Source: Fibrobacter sp. UBA1313
GTDB taxonomy: Bacteria; Fibrobacterota; Fibrobacteria; Fibrobacterales; Fibrobacteraceae
Length of the DNA stretch: 9,680 bases
Assembly (NCBI GenBank): GCA_002307115.1
Contig: DBTP01000094.1
Location: 1 to 9,680 of the forward strand
Direction of reading: 5' to 3'
Shown here: in pieces, positions 1 to 7,116 of the stretch
Position numbering within the stretch: position 1 is the stretch's first letter
Layout of the letters: each line of letters opens with the position of its first letter
Translations under genes and position numbers: made by a program
The notes under the pieces: generated by a model
What the model was told of the DNA's origin: nothing
Seen by the model: the letters and a program-made list of their open reading frames with translations, nothing else
Databases searched by the model: none

Positions 1-1033
1 GGATACGCATGGTTTTGGACCCGCATCCACTGGACATCAAGGCCCCGCAGCCGTCATACTTGTTTCCGACAATTGTGGCTTTTCCGTCATCGCCATAAAA
101 TATCGCTTGACTCAAAGAGGCGTAGTGATTTTTTTCGATATACAAATTCGAACCCTTGCGAACATTGGGGCCATTTCCGGAGCCGGAATTCCCTTCAACA
201 TAGTTGTTGTAAAGGTGGCTCATGGAGTAGCGCATCATGGGTTGGCGTGCATCGATATTCTTATAGTAGTTGTGATGAAAGGTGATTTCGTGGCGGAGGC
301 TGTCTCCATTGCTGTTCCCGATGAGCGAGCCTTTATGATGGTCATGGAAGTAGTTCCAACTGAATGTCGCATTATAGATGTTGTTTTTGGCATCAAGCAA
401 GCCATCGTAACGATCCTTATTGTCTGTTGCGGCATTGTAGAATTCGCAGTGGTCAATCCAGATATTGTAGGACGCCTGCACATTTTTTTCAGCCCAGCTA
501 TCCGCAGCAGAGTCCGCCTGAATGTTGATGCAATCCGGATCGTTCAAAACCACTTCAGCACCGTTCCGATAAGCGACGACTTTGTTTTCGTCCGTTTTGC
601 TGATAGGGACATCGCTCATGGTGAATTTAATGTTGCGAATAATAATGTTATGCTTTTTCTGAATCGAAAGTCCGACGCGGTTGAGGAATGCGGAAGAGCC
701 AAGGCCTACGATTGTCTTATTGTTACCAACAGCAATCAGTTCCCCGTAAGTGGTGCTGATAGTTCCGGAGGCATCTACGGCACCATCGGTGTTGATTTTA
801 ACCGCAATGTTGGTGTTGATTTCGCCTTCGACCAAGATGACGTAAGGGGTCTCCAGAACTTCCGCATACTGTTTGAGGTTACTAAAAGAGGACACCTTGA
901 CGACCGTTCCCCCGGCGCCACCCGTGGTACTTCCGTCAAGCGTGGCAAAACCGTACATGCCAAAATCTGGTGTGGCGGCAACGACTGCGGAAGCAACCAC
1001 CAAAGGCACGAGAAAAGAACCTAATTTCATCAT
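1..1033 (-). CDS. Secreted pectate lyase, polysaccharide lyase family 1 (3'-truncated by window edge)
   Basis: This gene encodes an exported, Ca2+-dependent lyase that should cleave pectate/polygalacturonate by beta-elimination. The first 344 codons are visible and the frame is still open at the window edge, so the C-terminus is missing. Residues 1-20 form a signal peptide (hydrophobic LVPLVVASAVVAA, cleavage likely after A20). The PL1 parallel beta-helix motifs follow in order: DCINIQ (167-172), WIDHCEF (192-198, D194), YDGLLDAK (209-216, D210 and D214), SWNYFHDHHKGSLIG (225-239) and HHNYYKNIDARQPMMR (253-268). By family knowledge the Asp residues bind Ca2+, and R263 in the ARQPMMR motif corresponds to the catalytic Arg, with R268 as the second conserved Arg. 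The start is the first of two adjacent ATGs, with AGGGAG 7 nt upstream. The gene lies 395 bp beyond hemE with its own promoter-like region, so it is probably transcribed separately. Fine substrate preference (pectate or pectin) and any C-terminal module cannot be judged. Confidence 0.93.
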   Translation of the reverse strand, partial: MMKLGSFLVPLVVASAVVAATPDFGMYGFATLDGSTTGGAGGTVVKVSSFSNLKQYAEVLETPYVILVEGEINTNIAVKINTDGAVDASGTISTTYGELIAVGNNKTIVGLGSSAFLNRVGLSIQKKHNIIIRNIKFTMSDVPISKTDENKVVAYRNGAEVVLNDPDCINIQADSAADSWAEKNVQASYNIWIDHCEFYNAATDNKDRYDGLLDAKNNIYNATFSWNYFHDHHKGSLIGNSNGDSLRHEITFHHNYYKNIDARQPMMRYSMSHLYNNYVEGNSGSGNGPNVRKGSNLYIEKNHYASLSQAIFYGDDGKATIVGNKYDGCGALMSSGCGSKTMRI

Positions 1034-1040
1034 CGAGCAA

Positions 1041-1046
1041 CTCCCT
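1041..1046 (-). promoter_or_regulatory. Ribosome binding site of the pectate lyase
   Basis: AGGGAG on the minus strand lies 7 nt before the ATG at 1033. The second in-frame ATG at 1030 is 10 nt away, so the first is preferred. The site lies inside one arm of a 7-bp inverted repeat (1043-1049 with 1072-1078). Confidence 0.7.
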
Positions 1047-1078
1047 GTTACGGGAATCAATATATCTAAAAAACAGGG
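1043..1078. repeat. 7-bp inverted repeat bracketing the candidate -10 and overlapping the Shine-Dalgarno site
   Basis: CCCTGTT (1043-1049) and AACAGGG (1072-1078) are perfect inverted copies separated by 22 bp. One arm covers most of the AGGGAG ribosome binding site of the pectate lyase and the other sits in the spacer of the candidate promoter. It could be an operator, or, if transcription starts upstream of both arms, an RNA hairpin hiding the ribosome binding site. The repeat is seen directly; its role is inferred. Confidence 0.5.
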
Positions 1079-1091
1079 GCCGAAATGTAAA
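1059..1091 (-). promoter_or_regulatory. Candidate sigma70-type promoter for the pectate lyase
   Basis: On the minus strand, TTTACA (1086-1091, 5 of 6 to TTGACA) is followed after 17 nt by TAGATA (1063-1068). An overlapping TATATT (1059-1064) is the better -10 by sequence but would need a 21-nt spacer. Either way the leader would be short, roughly 15-25 nt. Very AT-rich sequence lies immediately upstream and could act as an UP element. This is a consensus match by eye in AT-rich DNA, so it is tentative. Confidence 0.35.
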
Positions 1092-1354
1092 AAATGAGAA
1101 TTATTTTGAGAACTAAAATTTTATTAAAATGGTTAAAATTTATCTAATTAATAGTTTAATTTAAAAATTAAAAGGATTTCGATAATTTTTATTTGTTTTT
1201 ATGAGAACGTTTGGCGATTTTTTTAGAAAGCGGATTTTACAATGAAGAACACTTCTAAAAATTGGAACCTTATATAGGGGCCTTATCTATTTTAGTGCAC
1301 AAGTTTGAAAAATAGAGCAACATTGCGAAGGCAAAAAGTCTTAGAGGCTCCCTT

Positions 1355-1366
1355 AATTATATAATT
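1355..1366. repeat. Perfect 12-bp AT palindrome containing TATAAT on both strands
   Basis: AATTATATAATT is its own reverse complement and presents TATAAT on each strand (plus 1360-1365, minus 1356-1361). I see no good -35 hexamer 16-18 nt upstream on the minus strand. It could be a protein-binding site, a weak promoter, or chance in AT-rich DNA. Confidence 0.3.
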
Positions 1367-1428
1367 CCCCAAAATTGCTTTGCAGAAAGGGGTGGTATTA
1401 ATGTTGCTTTGTAGGAACCGATTTTTGG

Positions 1429-2457
1429 TTATAGAAAATTACCCCGAACCGCATCAATAAACGCTTGTACGCCTTCAATAGGGGTTTGGGGAAGGACTCC
1501 GTGGCCTAAGTTCATGATATGGGCGCGCCCTTTGAGCAGATCCATGATTTCGCGAGTGCGCGTCTGGATCGTTTCCGCAGGGGCAAAAAGCATGGCCGGA
1601 TCCAGATTGCCCTGAAAGACCGTTGTAGGGTGAGTCTGCAATGTTGTCGCCAGATCTGTTCGCCAATCGAGTCCTATGGCACTGAAGTTTAGGGTTTCAA
1701 TTTCATTAAGAAGGTGTCCCGCGCCGTTTGCGTAATGGAGCACAGGAGCATTAGTTCCTTTGCGTACTTTATCGAGAACGATTTGCGTGTAGGGGAGTGC
1801 CATTTGGCGGTAATCGGCAATCGAGAGATGCCCTGCCCAGCTATCCATGATGACTAACGCGTCACAGCCCCACTTCGCCTGGAGTGCGAGATATTCTCCG
1901 GTAATGTTTGCGATGTGAGTAAGGAGTGCTTCGTAAGCGAATGGCTCGCGGTAGAAAAGTTTTTTCGTTTCTTGCAGGTCCTTGCTGCTTTTGCCTTCGA
2001 TGGCGTAAGAAGCAAGGGTGAGGGGGCCGCCGACAAAGCCCAGGAGAGGCGTCGCTGGGGGGAGCTTGCGCTTTGTCTTTTCGATCGCGAGTTTCGTGAA
2101 GGGAAGCACTTTCTCGCAATCGAAATTTGTGAGCGCCTTTATGCTCGATTCACTTTGAATAGGGCGCTCCACGACCGGTCCCATTCCAGAGATGAACTTT
2201 AAGTCGATTCCCATCGGGGGAAGTGTCACCAGGATGTCGCTGAAAAGAATGGCTGCATCGAGCCCAAATCGGTTGACTGGCTGTACTGTCACAGTTGCTG
2301 CTGCTTCTGCATCGGCTACAAAATCAAGAAAGTTCGTAAAACGCTTGCGCACTTCCCTGTATTCAGGGAGATAACGCCCCGCCTGGCGCATGAGCCACAC
2401 AGGTTTAGTTTCGGTTACTTCGCCTTGTAAAGCACGGAGAAAAAGAGGAGTACTCAT
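1429..2457 (-). CDS. hemE: Uroporphyrinogen decarboxylase
   Basis: This cytoplasmic enzyme of haem/tetrapyrrole synthesis removes four carboxyl groups from uroporphyrinogen III to give coproporphyrinogen III, without a cofactor. It has 342 residues, typical for the family. Visible signatures are RQAGRYLPEYR (24-34, substrate-binding loop), LFSDIL with D74 matching the catalytic Asp of characterised enzymes, GGPLTLASY ending at Y151 (conserved active-site Tyr), MDSWAG with S206, and the C-terminal NLGHG with H319. All the key residues I expect are present. The ATG at 2457 has AGGA 4 nt upstream. The gene lies 34 nt after the nitroreductase stop and appears to be the last gene of the cluster. 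No other haem gene is in the window. The family call is secure. Confidence 0.97.
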   Translation of the reverse strand: MSTPLFLRALQGEVTETKPVWLMRQAGRYLPEYREVRKRFTNFLDFVADAEAAATVTVQPVNRFGLDAAILFSDILVTLPPMGIDLKFISGMGPVVERPIQSESSIKALTNFDCEKVLPFTKLAIEKTKRKLPPATPLLGFVGGPLTLASYAIEGKSSKDLQETKKLFYREPFAYEALLTHIANITGEYLALQAKWGCDALVIMDSWAGHLSIADYRQMALPYTQIVLDKVRKGTNAPVLHYANGAGHLLNEIETLNFSAIGLDWRTDLATTLQTHPTTVFQGNLDPAMLFAPAETIQTRTREIMDLLKGRAHIMNLGHGVLPQTPIEGVQAFIDAVRGNFL

Positions 2458-2491
2458 AGTGTCCTAAAAGTAGTAACAGATTTGGCTTTGG

Positions 2492-3166
2492 TTATTTTAA
2501 AACGGTGAACCAGTTTTCAATGGGCTCACGAGTGGAGATAAAATCATTGATGTGACTGCCTTCTTTGGGGTAACCAAAGGGGAGAGACATTAAGAACAAT
2601 TGCTGGTCCCCTTGGGGAATATGACGACGCAGTAAGTTCGGGTATACGAGCGTACTCATTTGTGGGCAACTTCCCAAACCGACGCCTTCCACAGCGAGCA
2701 TCAAATTAGCGGCAAAAATACCACAATCTACTAAGGTTCCCTCATGGTAAGCCTTTTTGTCAACACTCAGAATGAACATCTGAGGGGCATCAAAAAATTG
2801 GTAGTTCAGACGATTGTGTACCTTTCTTTTGTCCATGTCTTCTCGGGTAAATCCTTTGTATGCAAAGATGGCTTTTCCCAAAGCAACAGCGCGGGCACGA
2901 TACTCAGAAATAAGTTCGCAAGGAAATTCCGGGTAAAAATGTTTTCCCGTGTCGAAGGAATCTAAAAAATCAGCACGTAGCGCATCGAGAGCGGCTCCTT
3001 GAAAAAGGGTCAACTTCCACGGTTGCGTGTTTTTGCTGGAAGGGGAACGCCCCGCCACTTCTAATATCGTTTGAATAATTTCATCCGAGACGACTTCCAT
3101 GGAAAATTCCCGGATACATCTGCGGTTCACGATCGCGTCGAGGATCGCTTTAGATTCTTTTGGCAT
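2492..3166 (-). CDS. Nitroreductase-family FMN flavoprotein (PnbA-like)
   Basis: This is probably a cytoplasmic, FMN-binding NAD(P)H oxidoreductase of 224 residues; the physiological substrate is unknown. Family signatures are RRCIREF (15-21) for FMN phosphate contacts, SPSSKNTQPW (41-50), the inner motif GVGLGSCPQM (161-170), LPFGYP (195-200) and the closing REPIENW (213-219). The GLGSCPQ and REPIE motifs resemble the PnbA (4-nitrobenzoate reductase) branch, but that does not fix the substrate. I chose the ATG at 3166. An upstream TTG at 3211 would add 15 residues with no family similarity and deepen the overlap with prmA. From 3166 the overlap with prmA is 17 nt, in a different frame. The ribosome binding site is weak (GGTGGGG, 5 nt away), so translational coupling to prmA is plausible. 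Confidence 0.9.
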   Translation of the reverse strand: MPKESKAILDAIVNRRCIREFSMEVVSDEIIQTILEVAGRSPSSKNTQPWKLTLFQGAALDALRADFLDSFDTGKHFYPEFPCELISEYRARAVALGKAIFAYKGFTREDMDKRKVHNRLNYQFFDAPQMFILSVDKKAYHEGTLVDCGIFAANLMLAVEGVGLGSCPQMSTLVYPNLLRRHIPQGDQQLFLMSLPFGYPKEGSHINDFISTREPIENWFTVLK

Positions 3167-3995
3167 GAACGCCCCACCATTCTTCTTTTGATGCTTCTGC
3201 TTCGATAACAAAGCCGCTTTCTGTAAACCAGTTAAGGATGTAGTCTTTCTCGGCGGTTAATTGTCCAGAAAGAATTAAATCAGCACCGGGGAGTAACCGG
3301 CTTTCAATGTCGTCTCGGAGGGGCCAGAGCTCACTGCGGATCATGTTGCAAACAATGACATCGAAATAGGCGTCTTCTTTAAAAATATCTAGAAAGCCGA
3401 GGACCGCTCCACTCGTTTCGAATCCGTTCTTTGCAAAATTTTCAGCAATGCAAGGGAGAGCCAAAGGATCGATTTCGGTGCCGATTGCTATTTTCGCTCC
3501 CAAGCGTTTGGCAAACATGGCAAGGATTCCTGTCCCCGTACCAATGTCCAAAACGATTTTCCCTTCCATAGGAATTTGTTCCATGAGAGAGGCGACGAGT
3601 GCGGTGGTTGCGTGTTCGCCTGTGCCAAAAGCTGTTTTAGCTTCGAGTTCCAAAATTACGGCTTTGGGATCTTCGGATTCAAAGGCAACCCAAGGGGGGC
3701 GCACCCACAAACGCTTGCTCACAGAAACGGGCACGGCACGCTCGCGCCACCACAAGTCCCAATCCTTTGCGGGCTCTTCGTTGCGGATAAATTCATATTG
3801 TGGGAATTGAGCAATAATGCGGTCGCGGTCTTCTTTGGATTCAGAAAAAAAGCAAAAGTCAGTTCGTTCTGCATTGCTGGAATCAAGTTCCTGTAACATG
3901 CTAACGCCGGCTTCAAAAAATAGGTAGCTCACCACTTCGTATTCAGAAGTCGCACAATGGCCCGTCGCCTGGTACCAGGTTTCAATTTTTTTCAT
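3150..3995 (-). CDS. prmA: Ribosomal protein L11 methyltransferase
   Basis: This cytoplasmic SAM-dependent enzyme methylates ribosomal protein L11. It has 281 residues, close to the usual length for PrmA. The N-terminal substrate-recognition domain spans about 1-95. It is followed by the family linker around KRLWVRPPW (94-102), then TAFGTGEHATT (121-131), the SAM-binding loop VLDIGTGTG (148-156), acidic E174 at the end of strand 2, and motif IV CNMI (216-219). The C-terminal LILSGQL (240-246) and KEEWW (270-274) are also PrmA-like. Compared with textbook PrmA, GTGTHPTT reads GTGEHATT and the NI(L) of motif IV reads NMI, so this is a somewhat divergent member. The ATG at 3995 is preferred over a start at 4052 because AAGGAG lies 6 nt upstream and the extra residues are not family-like. 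It overlaps the transporter gene by 14 nt and the nitroreductase by 17 nt. Confidence 0.88.
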   Translation of the reverse strand: MKKIETWYQATGHCATSEYEVVSYLFFEAGVSMLQELDSSNAERTDFCFFSESKEDRDRIIAQFPQYEFIRNEEPAKDWDLWWRERAVPVSVSKRLWVRPPWVAFESEDPKAVILELEAKTAFGTGEHATTALVASLMEQIPMEGKIVLDIGTGTGILAMFAKRLGAKIAIGTEIDPLALPCIAENFAKNGFETSGAVLGFLDIFKEDAYFDVIVCNMIRSELWPLRDDIESRLLPGADLILSGQLTAEKDYILNWFTESGFVIEAEASKEEWWGVHAKRI

Positions 3996-4842
3996 GCTTG
4001 TCTCCTTGGGGATGGAGTCCTTTTTGGCTGGAGATAAATAAACTTGAACCAATAAGCACCAAAACTACACAAAAGATCTTCTTCGGAGGGAATGGTTCGC
4101 CAAAAACAACCGCTGCAGCAAGAATGGGAACGGCGGCACCAATGGCTGCGCTAAAGGGAATCACAAAAAGAGCACGCCCATGGGAAAAAGCAATTTGGGT
4201 ATAACTAAATGCTAATGAAAAAGCCGCAAAAAAGCCCCAGACACGGAGATCTGTGATCCAATAAATAAGCTCTGTTCCAGAAAAAGCCACTCCTTTTTCG
4301 GTTGCACTCATCGCGAGACTTTTGTAAAAAGCATCGGAGATTCCATAACCAATCCCCATTATCAAGGAGTCGCTGATTTCGCTTTTCTTGATGAAATGTT
4401 TGGTCGAGAAAGCGATGGTGAACATGATTAATGTGTATGTCCAAAGCGCGGGTATATTTTGAGTCCCCGCTTTTTCTCCTACATCAAAGGCGGCAACTAA
4501 AATGCCGATGATAACGCAAATAATGGCGGCGATGATTCTTTTGTTGATAATTTCTTTTAGAAAAACATATCCAAAGATGGCTGTAAGCACGGGGTTCAAT
4601 GTGGTCATGGGCTTTACCAGGCTCAAATTGTAGAGGGCCATTGCGGAGTAATTTCCAAGGCTTGCCAAACAAGCGATAGCAAAGCCTAACCACCATCTTT
4701 TATTGCTGAGAATAGCCTTCACAAAATGCAGGGGATGTTTGATATCCGGTTTTTGCGAAAGTTGCGTAATGCCAGATTTAGAAATGACATTGCCACAAGC
4801 AAAGCACACAGAGGCGCCTATAGTAAGGAAAAAGAAAAGCAT
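3982..4842 (-). CDS. EamA-type (DMT superfamily) membrane transporter
   Basis: This 286-residue inner-membrane protein has about nine or ten hydrophobic segments, as expected for the drug/metabolite transporter superfamily with two EamA repeats. The first repeat ends with the typical pattern NPVLTAIFGYVFLKE (about 82-96) followed by a helix rich in I and V. The second has ALFVIPFSAAIGAAVPIL and VVFGE, then a final helix (VVLVLIGSSLFIS). The tail is short, polar and probably cytoplasmic. By family knowledge such proteins export or exchange small metabolites, but the substrate cannot be read from sequence. The ATG at 4842 lies 9 nt after the transglycosylase stop. The only ribosome-binding match is AGG formed by that TAG stop, so coupling is likely. 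Its 3' end overlaps prmA by 14 nt. Confidence 0.88.
   Translation of the reverse strand: MLFFFLTIGASVCFACGNVISKSGITQLSQKPDIKHPLHFVKAILSNKRWWLGFAIACLASLGNYSAMALYNLSLVKPMTTLNPVLTAIFGYVFLKEIINKRIIAAIICVIIGILVAAFDVGEKAGTQNIPALWTYTLIMFTIAFSTKHFIKKSEISDSLIMGIGYGISDAFYKSLAMSATEKGVAFSGTELIYWITDLRVWGFFAAFSLAFSYTQIAFSHGRALFVIPFSAAIGAAVPILAAAVVFGEPFPPKKIFCVVLVLIGSSLFISSQKGLHPQGDKHEKN
4002..4006 (-). promoter_or_regulatory. Ribosome binding site deciding the prmA start
   Basis: AGGAG on the minus strand (within AAGGAGA) lies 6 nt before the ATG at 3995 and inside the last codons of the upstream transporter gene. It is the best Shine-Dalgarno match among the internal genes of the cluster and supports the shorter PrmA. 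Confidence 0.7.
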
Positions 4843-4851
4843 TATAAAAAC

Positions 4852-7116
4852 CTATTGTGGAACACCGTTCCAAACTTCTTCATAAACCCAATAGTTGCCA
4901 AGAACGCGTTTTACATATTCCCGGGTTTCCCAGTAACTAATTTCTTCAACACGGATATCCCAATCAAGTCCCTTGCCACTTTCGACCCAACGTTTTGCGG
5001 GTTTCGGACCCGCATTATAATTACAAAGGACATACATGGGGTCTTGATTATATTCAATCAAAAGATCTGTTAAATAGCGAATGCCCAAACGAATATTCAT
5101 GTAAGGGTTAAAAAGCATAGAAGGAATGAATGTATCCAGCGATTCTCTTTTCGCTAATTGGGCTCCAGTGGGGGGCATGATCTGCAATAAACCACGAGCT
5201 CCTGCACCAGAGATCACATGGTAGTTAAAAGAAGATTCTTGTCGCATGACGCTATAAACAAAGAAAGGATTAATTCCAGAACCGGAATTCACAACGACTT
5301 GACGGGTATAAGGGATGGGGTAAATAAAGCGGAGTACATTTCGAGGGGCCGCTCCCATACTTTTACGATCAATCAAATTTTGGAAATCCCTAGCAAGTTT
5401 GTACCCTTTGGTCACTTCACCCGCCTCTAAGAAAAGTCTGCCATATTCATAGAGAAAATCCAAACGGTTATAGTTGTTCTTGCTTTCTTCCACATAAAGG
5501 TCGTAGGCTTCTTCAGTAAACCCAGATTCTAAGAGATGCTTGACACGATAAAAAATTTCGGGAGTGTAAGAAGAGATCTCTCGTTTTGTTGTGGGTTGGG
5601 AGGAACGAATCCAAGCGAGTGTGGAATCATCGGAAAGCACTTGGGGAGAAAGGAACGGTATTTGAGCGGAATCCAATAATTTCAATCCAGCAAGTTTTGT
5701 GCGACTGCGCGCTGCATAATAACCGAGAGGAAAATCGCGAATACAGTCGAGGTATGCTTCGCGTGCAAGATCAAATTTTCCTTGCTTGAGATAGGTTTCC
5801 GCAAGGAACATGCGACTGGCATTACTACTCCAGGTGAAGGGTTCATTGCGCGCTTCTATAAACGCTTTTTCTGCTTCTGGGTAAAGCCCTTGTTTGAAGT
5901 AAATAAATCCGATGCGAAATTTAGCCCACTCGTGTTTGTTGGTATTTTGAAATTCAGAACTCGCTAACTCGTTGTAAGTAGCAATGGCATCATCATAGCG
6001 TTTGTTTTGCTCAAATTCGAAACCACGGACCCAAATGTTATTGGCATTTTCTGGGCTATACTTGAATCGAGTTTGAAAAAGAGAATCGATTAAATTGGCT
6101 TCGTCTGTTTTATTTTCGGTGCGGAGCAAACGGAGCAATGATTGCATCCAGCTAGCGCGAACTTCCACAGAATCCAACAAGAAACGGTAGGTGTTAATCG
6201 CTTCTACGTTTTCTTTTTCTCCGCGGAGAGCAAGGGCGCGTTTTTCCCAGAGTTTAATTCGAGTTTTGAGATCCAAGGTGCTTGGGGCTAAACGCCAAAC
6301 GGTGGAGTCCTCGGCGGTTTTCATTTTGGGAATTTTTGTGGTATCACGCGCGGGTGCTTTAAGAGAATCCAAAATAAAAATGGAATCAATCAAAGCAAGG
6401 CATTCCTTGTTCATGCCTTTAAAACAAATGCGATTGGCATAAGTGATTTTTTCATCAATGGATTCTTCGGAATGGTGAGATTCACGAATGCGGTGAATGG
6501 CGATAAATGCGGAATCCCCGAATTCTGAGTAATCTGATAACACGCGAAGGTAAGCTTTTTGAGCAAGATTCCACTTCTGTGCGTTTTCTAACAAGACTGC
6601 ACGCCGATAACGGAATTCGTCAGACTCAGGACCTTGGGGATATTTTTTAAGAAAAGACTCCAGAGAATCGGCTTTTTTCTTAGGACGATTTTTTTTATTG
6701 GCAAGGAACGTTTCCATGCGGATTCGGCTCGCTTGTTGTTGCCATTCGGGGTCTTTCTCCATCCGTTTTCCAAGATCGAGCGTTTTATTTACCTTTTTGA
6801 GTTCTCCATCATAAAGCCGGGTACGGGCCATTCGAATCAGAATACTTTGATCGAGGAGAGTATCTTTTCCGCGCAAGGAATCGTATGCTTTGTAAGCCGC
6901 ATCCCATTTTTCACCATAATAAAGGGATGCCGCACAAGCAAAATCATGAAGATTTGGGGCTACCGTGGAGTCTTCACAAATGCGTTTTACTCGATCATAA
7001 CGAATGACTTTATTTTGAAATTTTTCTGGTGAAATAAATTCCAAACTGTCAAACGCTTTTGGTTCAGCAAAAATCCAAGAAATAGCCGCAAAAATAAAGA
7101 GAAAAATAAATCTCAT
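4852..7116 (-). CDS. Periplasmic soluble lytic murein transglycosylase (Slt-like, TPR-rich)
   Basis: This exported enzyme should cleave the MurNAc-GlcNAc bond of peptidoglycan to form 1,6-anhydroMurNAc ends. It has 754 residues. Residues 1-17 form a signal peptide (IFLFIFAAISWIFA, cleavage before EPKAF) with no lipobox Cys. Residues of about 50-560 are helical with repeated TPR-like units (YDDAIATYNELA, YPEAEKAFIEA, FDLAREAYLDCI), like the superhelical ring of Slt70. The C-terminal domain has the SLT signature RQESSF with catalytic E627, then GARGLLQIMPPTG, CNYNAGP (about 698-704) and ETREYVKRVLGNY near the end. All hallmark catalytic motifs are intact. The ATG at 7116 overlaps the ptsI stop by one base (TAATG) and has GGGAG 7 nt upstream. 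It is longer than E. coli Slt70, because of the large N-terminal helical part. Confidence 0.93.
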   Translation of the reverse strand: MRFIFLFIFAAISWIFAEPKAFDSLEFISPEKFQNKVIRYDRVKRICEDSTVAPNLHDFACAASLYYGEKWDAAYKAYDSLRGKDTLLDQSILIRMARTRLYDGELKKVNKTLDLGKRMEKDPEWQQQASRIRMETFLANKKNRPKKKADSLESFLKKYPQGPESDEFRYRRAVLLENAQKWNLAQKAYLRVLSDYSEFGDSAFIAIHRIRESHHSEESIDEKITYANRICFKGMNKECLALIDSIFILDSLKAPARDTTKIPKMKTAEDSTVWRLAPSTLDLKTRIKLWEKRALALRGEKENVEAINTYRFLLDSVEVRASWMQSLLRLLRTENKTDEANLIDSLFQTRFKYSPENANNIWVRGFEFEQNKRYDDAIATYNELASSEFQNTNKHEWAKFRIGFIYFKQGLYPEAEKAFIEARNEPFTWSSNASRMFLAETYLKQGKFDLAREAYLDCIRDFPLGYYAARSRTKLAGLKLLDSAQIPFLSPQVLSDDSTLAWIRSSQPTTKREISSYTPEIFYRVKHLLESGFTEEAYDLYVEESKNNYNRLDFLYEYGRLFLEAGEVTKGYKLARDFQNLIDRKSMGAAPRNVLRFIYPIPYTRQVVVNSGSGINPFFVYSVMRQESSFNYHVISGAGARGLLQIMPPTGAQLAKRESLDTFIPSMLFNPYMNIRLGIRYLTDLLIEYNQDPMYVLCNYNAGPKPAKRWVESGKGLDWDIRVEEISYWETREYVKRVLGNYWVYEEVWNGVPQ

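Larger units (their letters stand above)
1034..1428. other. AT-rich intergenic region between hemE and the pectate lyase; no gene seen
   Basis: This 395-bp gap has no ORF with a credible start and ribosome binding site. About 1085-1260 is extremely AT-rich with A and T runs. It holds three copies of TGAGAA (1095-1100, 1107-1112, 1202-1207), an AT-only palindrome (1355-1366), and two copies of TTGCTTTG 29 bp apart (1375-1382, 1404-1411). No stable GC-rich hairpin with a following T-run is evident just after hemE. The only stem at the hemE stop is a 4-bp AACC/GGTT (about 1414-1428). Termination of the hemE operon may therefore be Rho-dependent, or transcription may read through. Confidence 0.6.

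Noticed and set aside
107..1024. Long plus-strand open frame of about 305 codons
   Set aside because: It runs antisense, codon on codon, to the pectate lyase, which has a signal peptide, all PL1 motifs and a good ribosome binding site. The plus-strand product has no recognisable domain.
1287..1315. CTATTTT/AAAATAG inverted repeat as a terminator
   Set aside because: The stem is only 7 bp and almost all A-T, with a 15-nt loop and no following T-run, so it would be too weak.
1267..1318. Possible 17-codon minus-strand peptide starting MLLYFS
   Set aside because: It has no ribosome binding site at a workable distance and no recognisable features.
1321..1340. TTGC/GCAA stem with a 4-nt loop as a terminator of hemE
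   Set aside because: The stem is only 4 bp and is followed on the minus strand by ATGTTGC rather than a T-run.
3167..3211. TTG-initiated extension of the nitroreductase
   Set aside because: The extra 15 residues are out-of-frame prmA sequence, while the family match begins right after the ATG at 3166.
4726..5073. Plus-strand open frame of 115 codons across the transporter/transglycosylase junction
   Set aside because: It is antisense to two well-supported genes, has no recognisable domain, and looks like a shadow frame.
6634..7032. Plus-strand open frame of 132 codons rich in Phe and Ile
   Set aside because: It is antisense to the Lys/Glu-rich N-terminal part of the transglycosylase. The hydrophobic composition follows from reading AAA/GAA-rich codons backwards.
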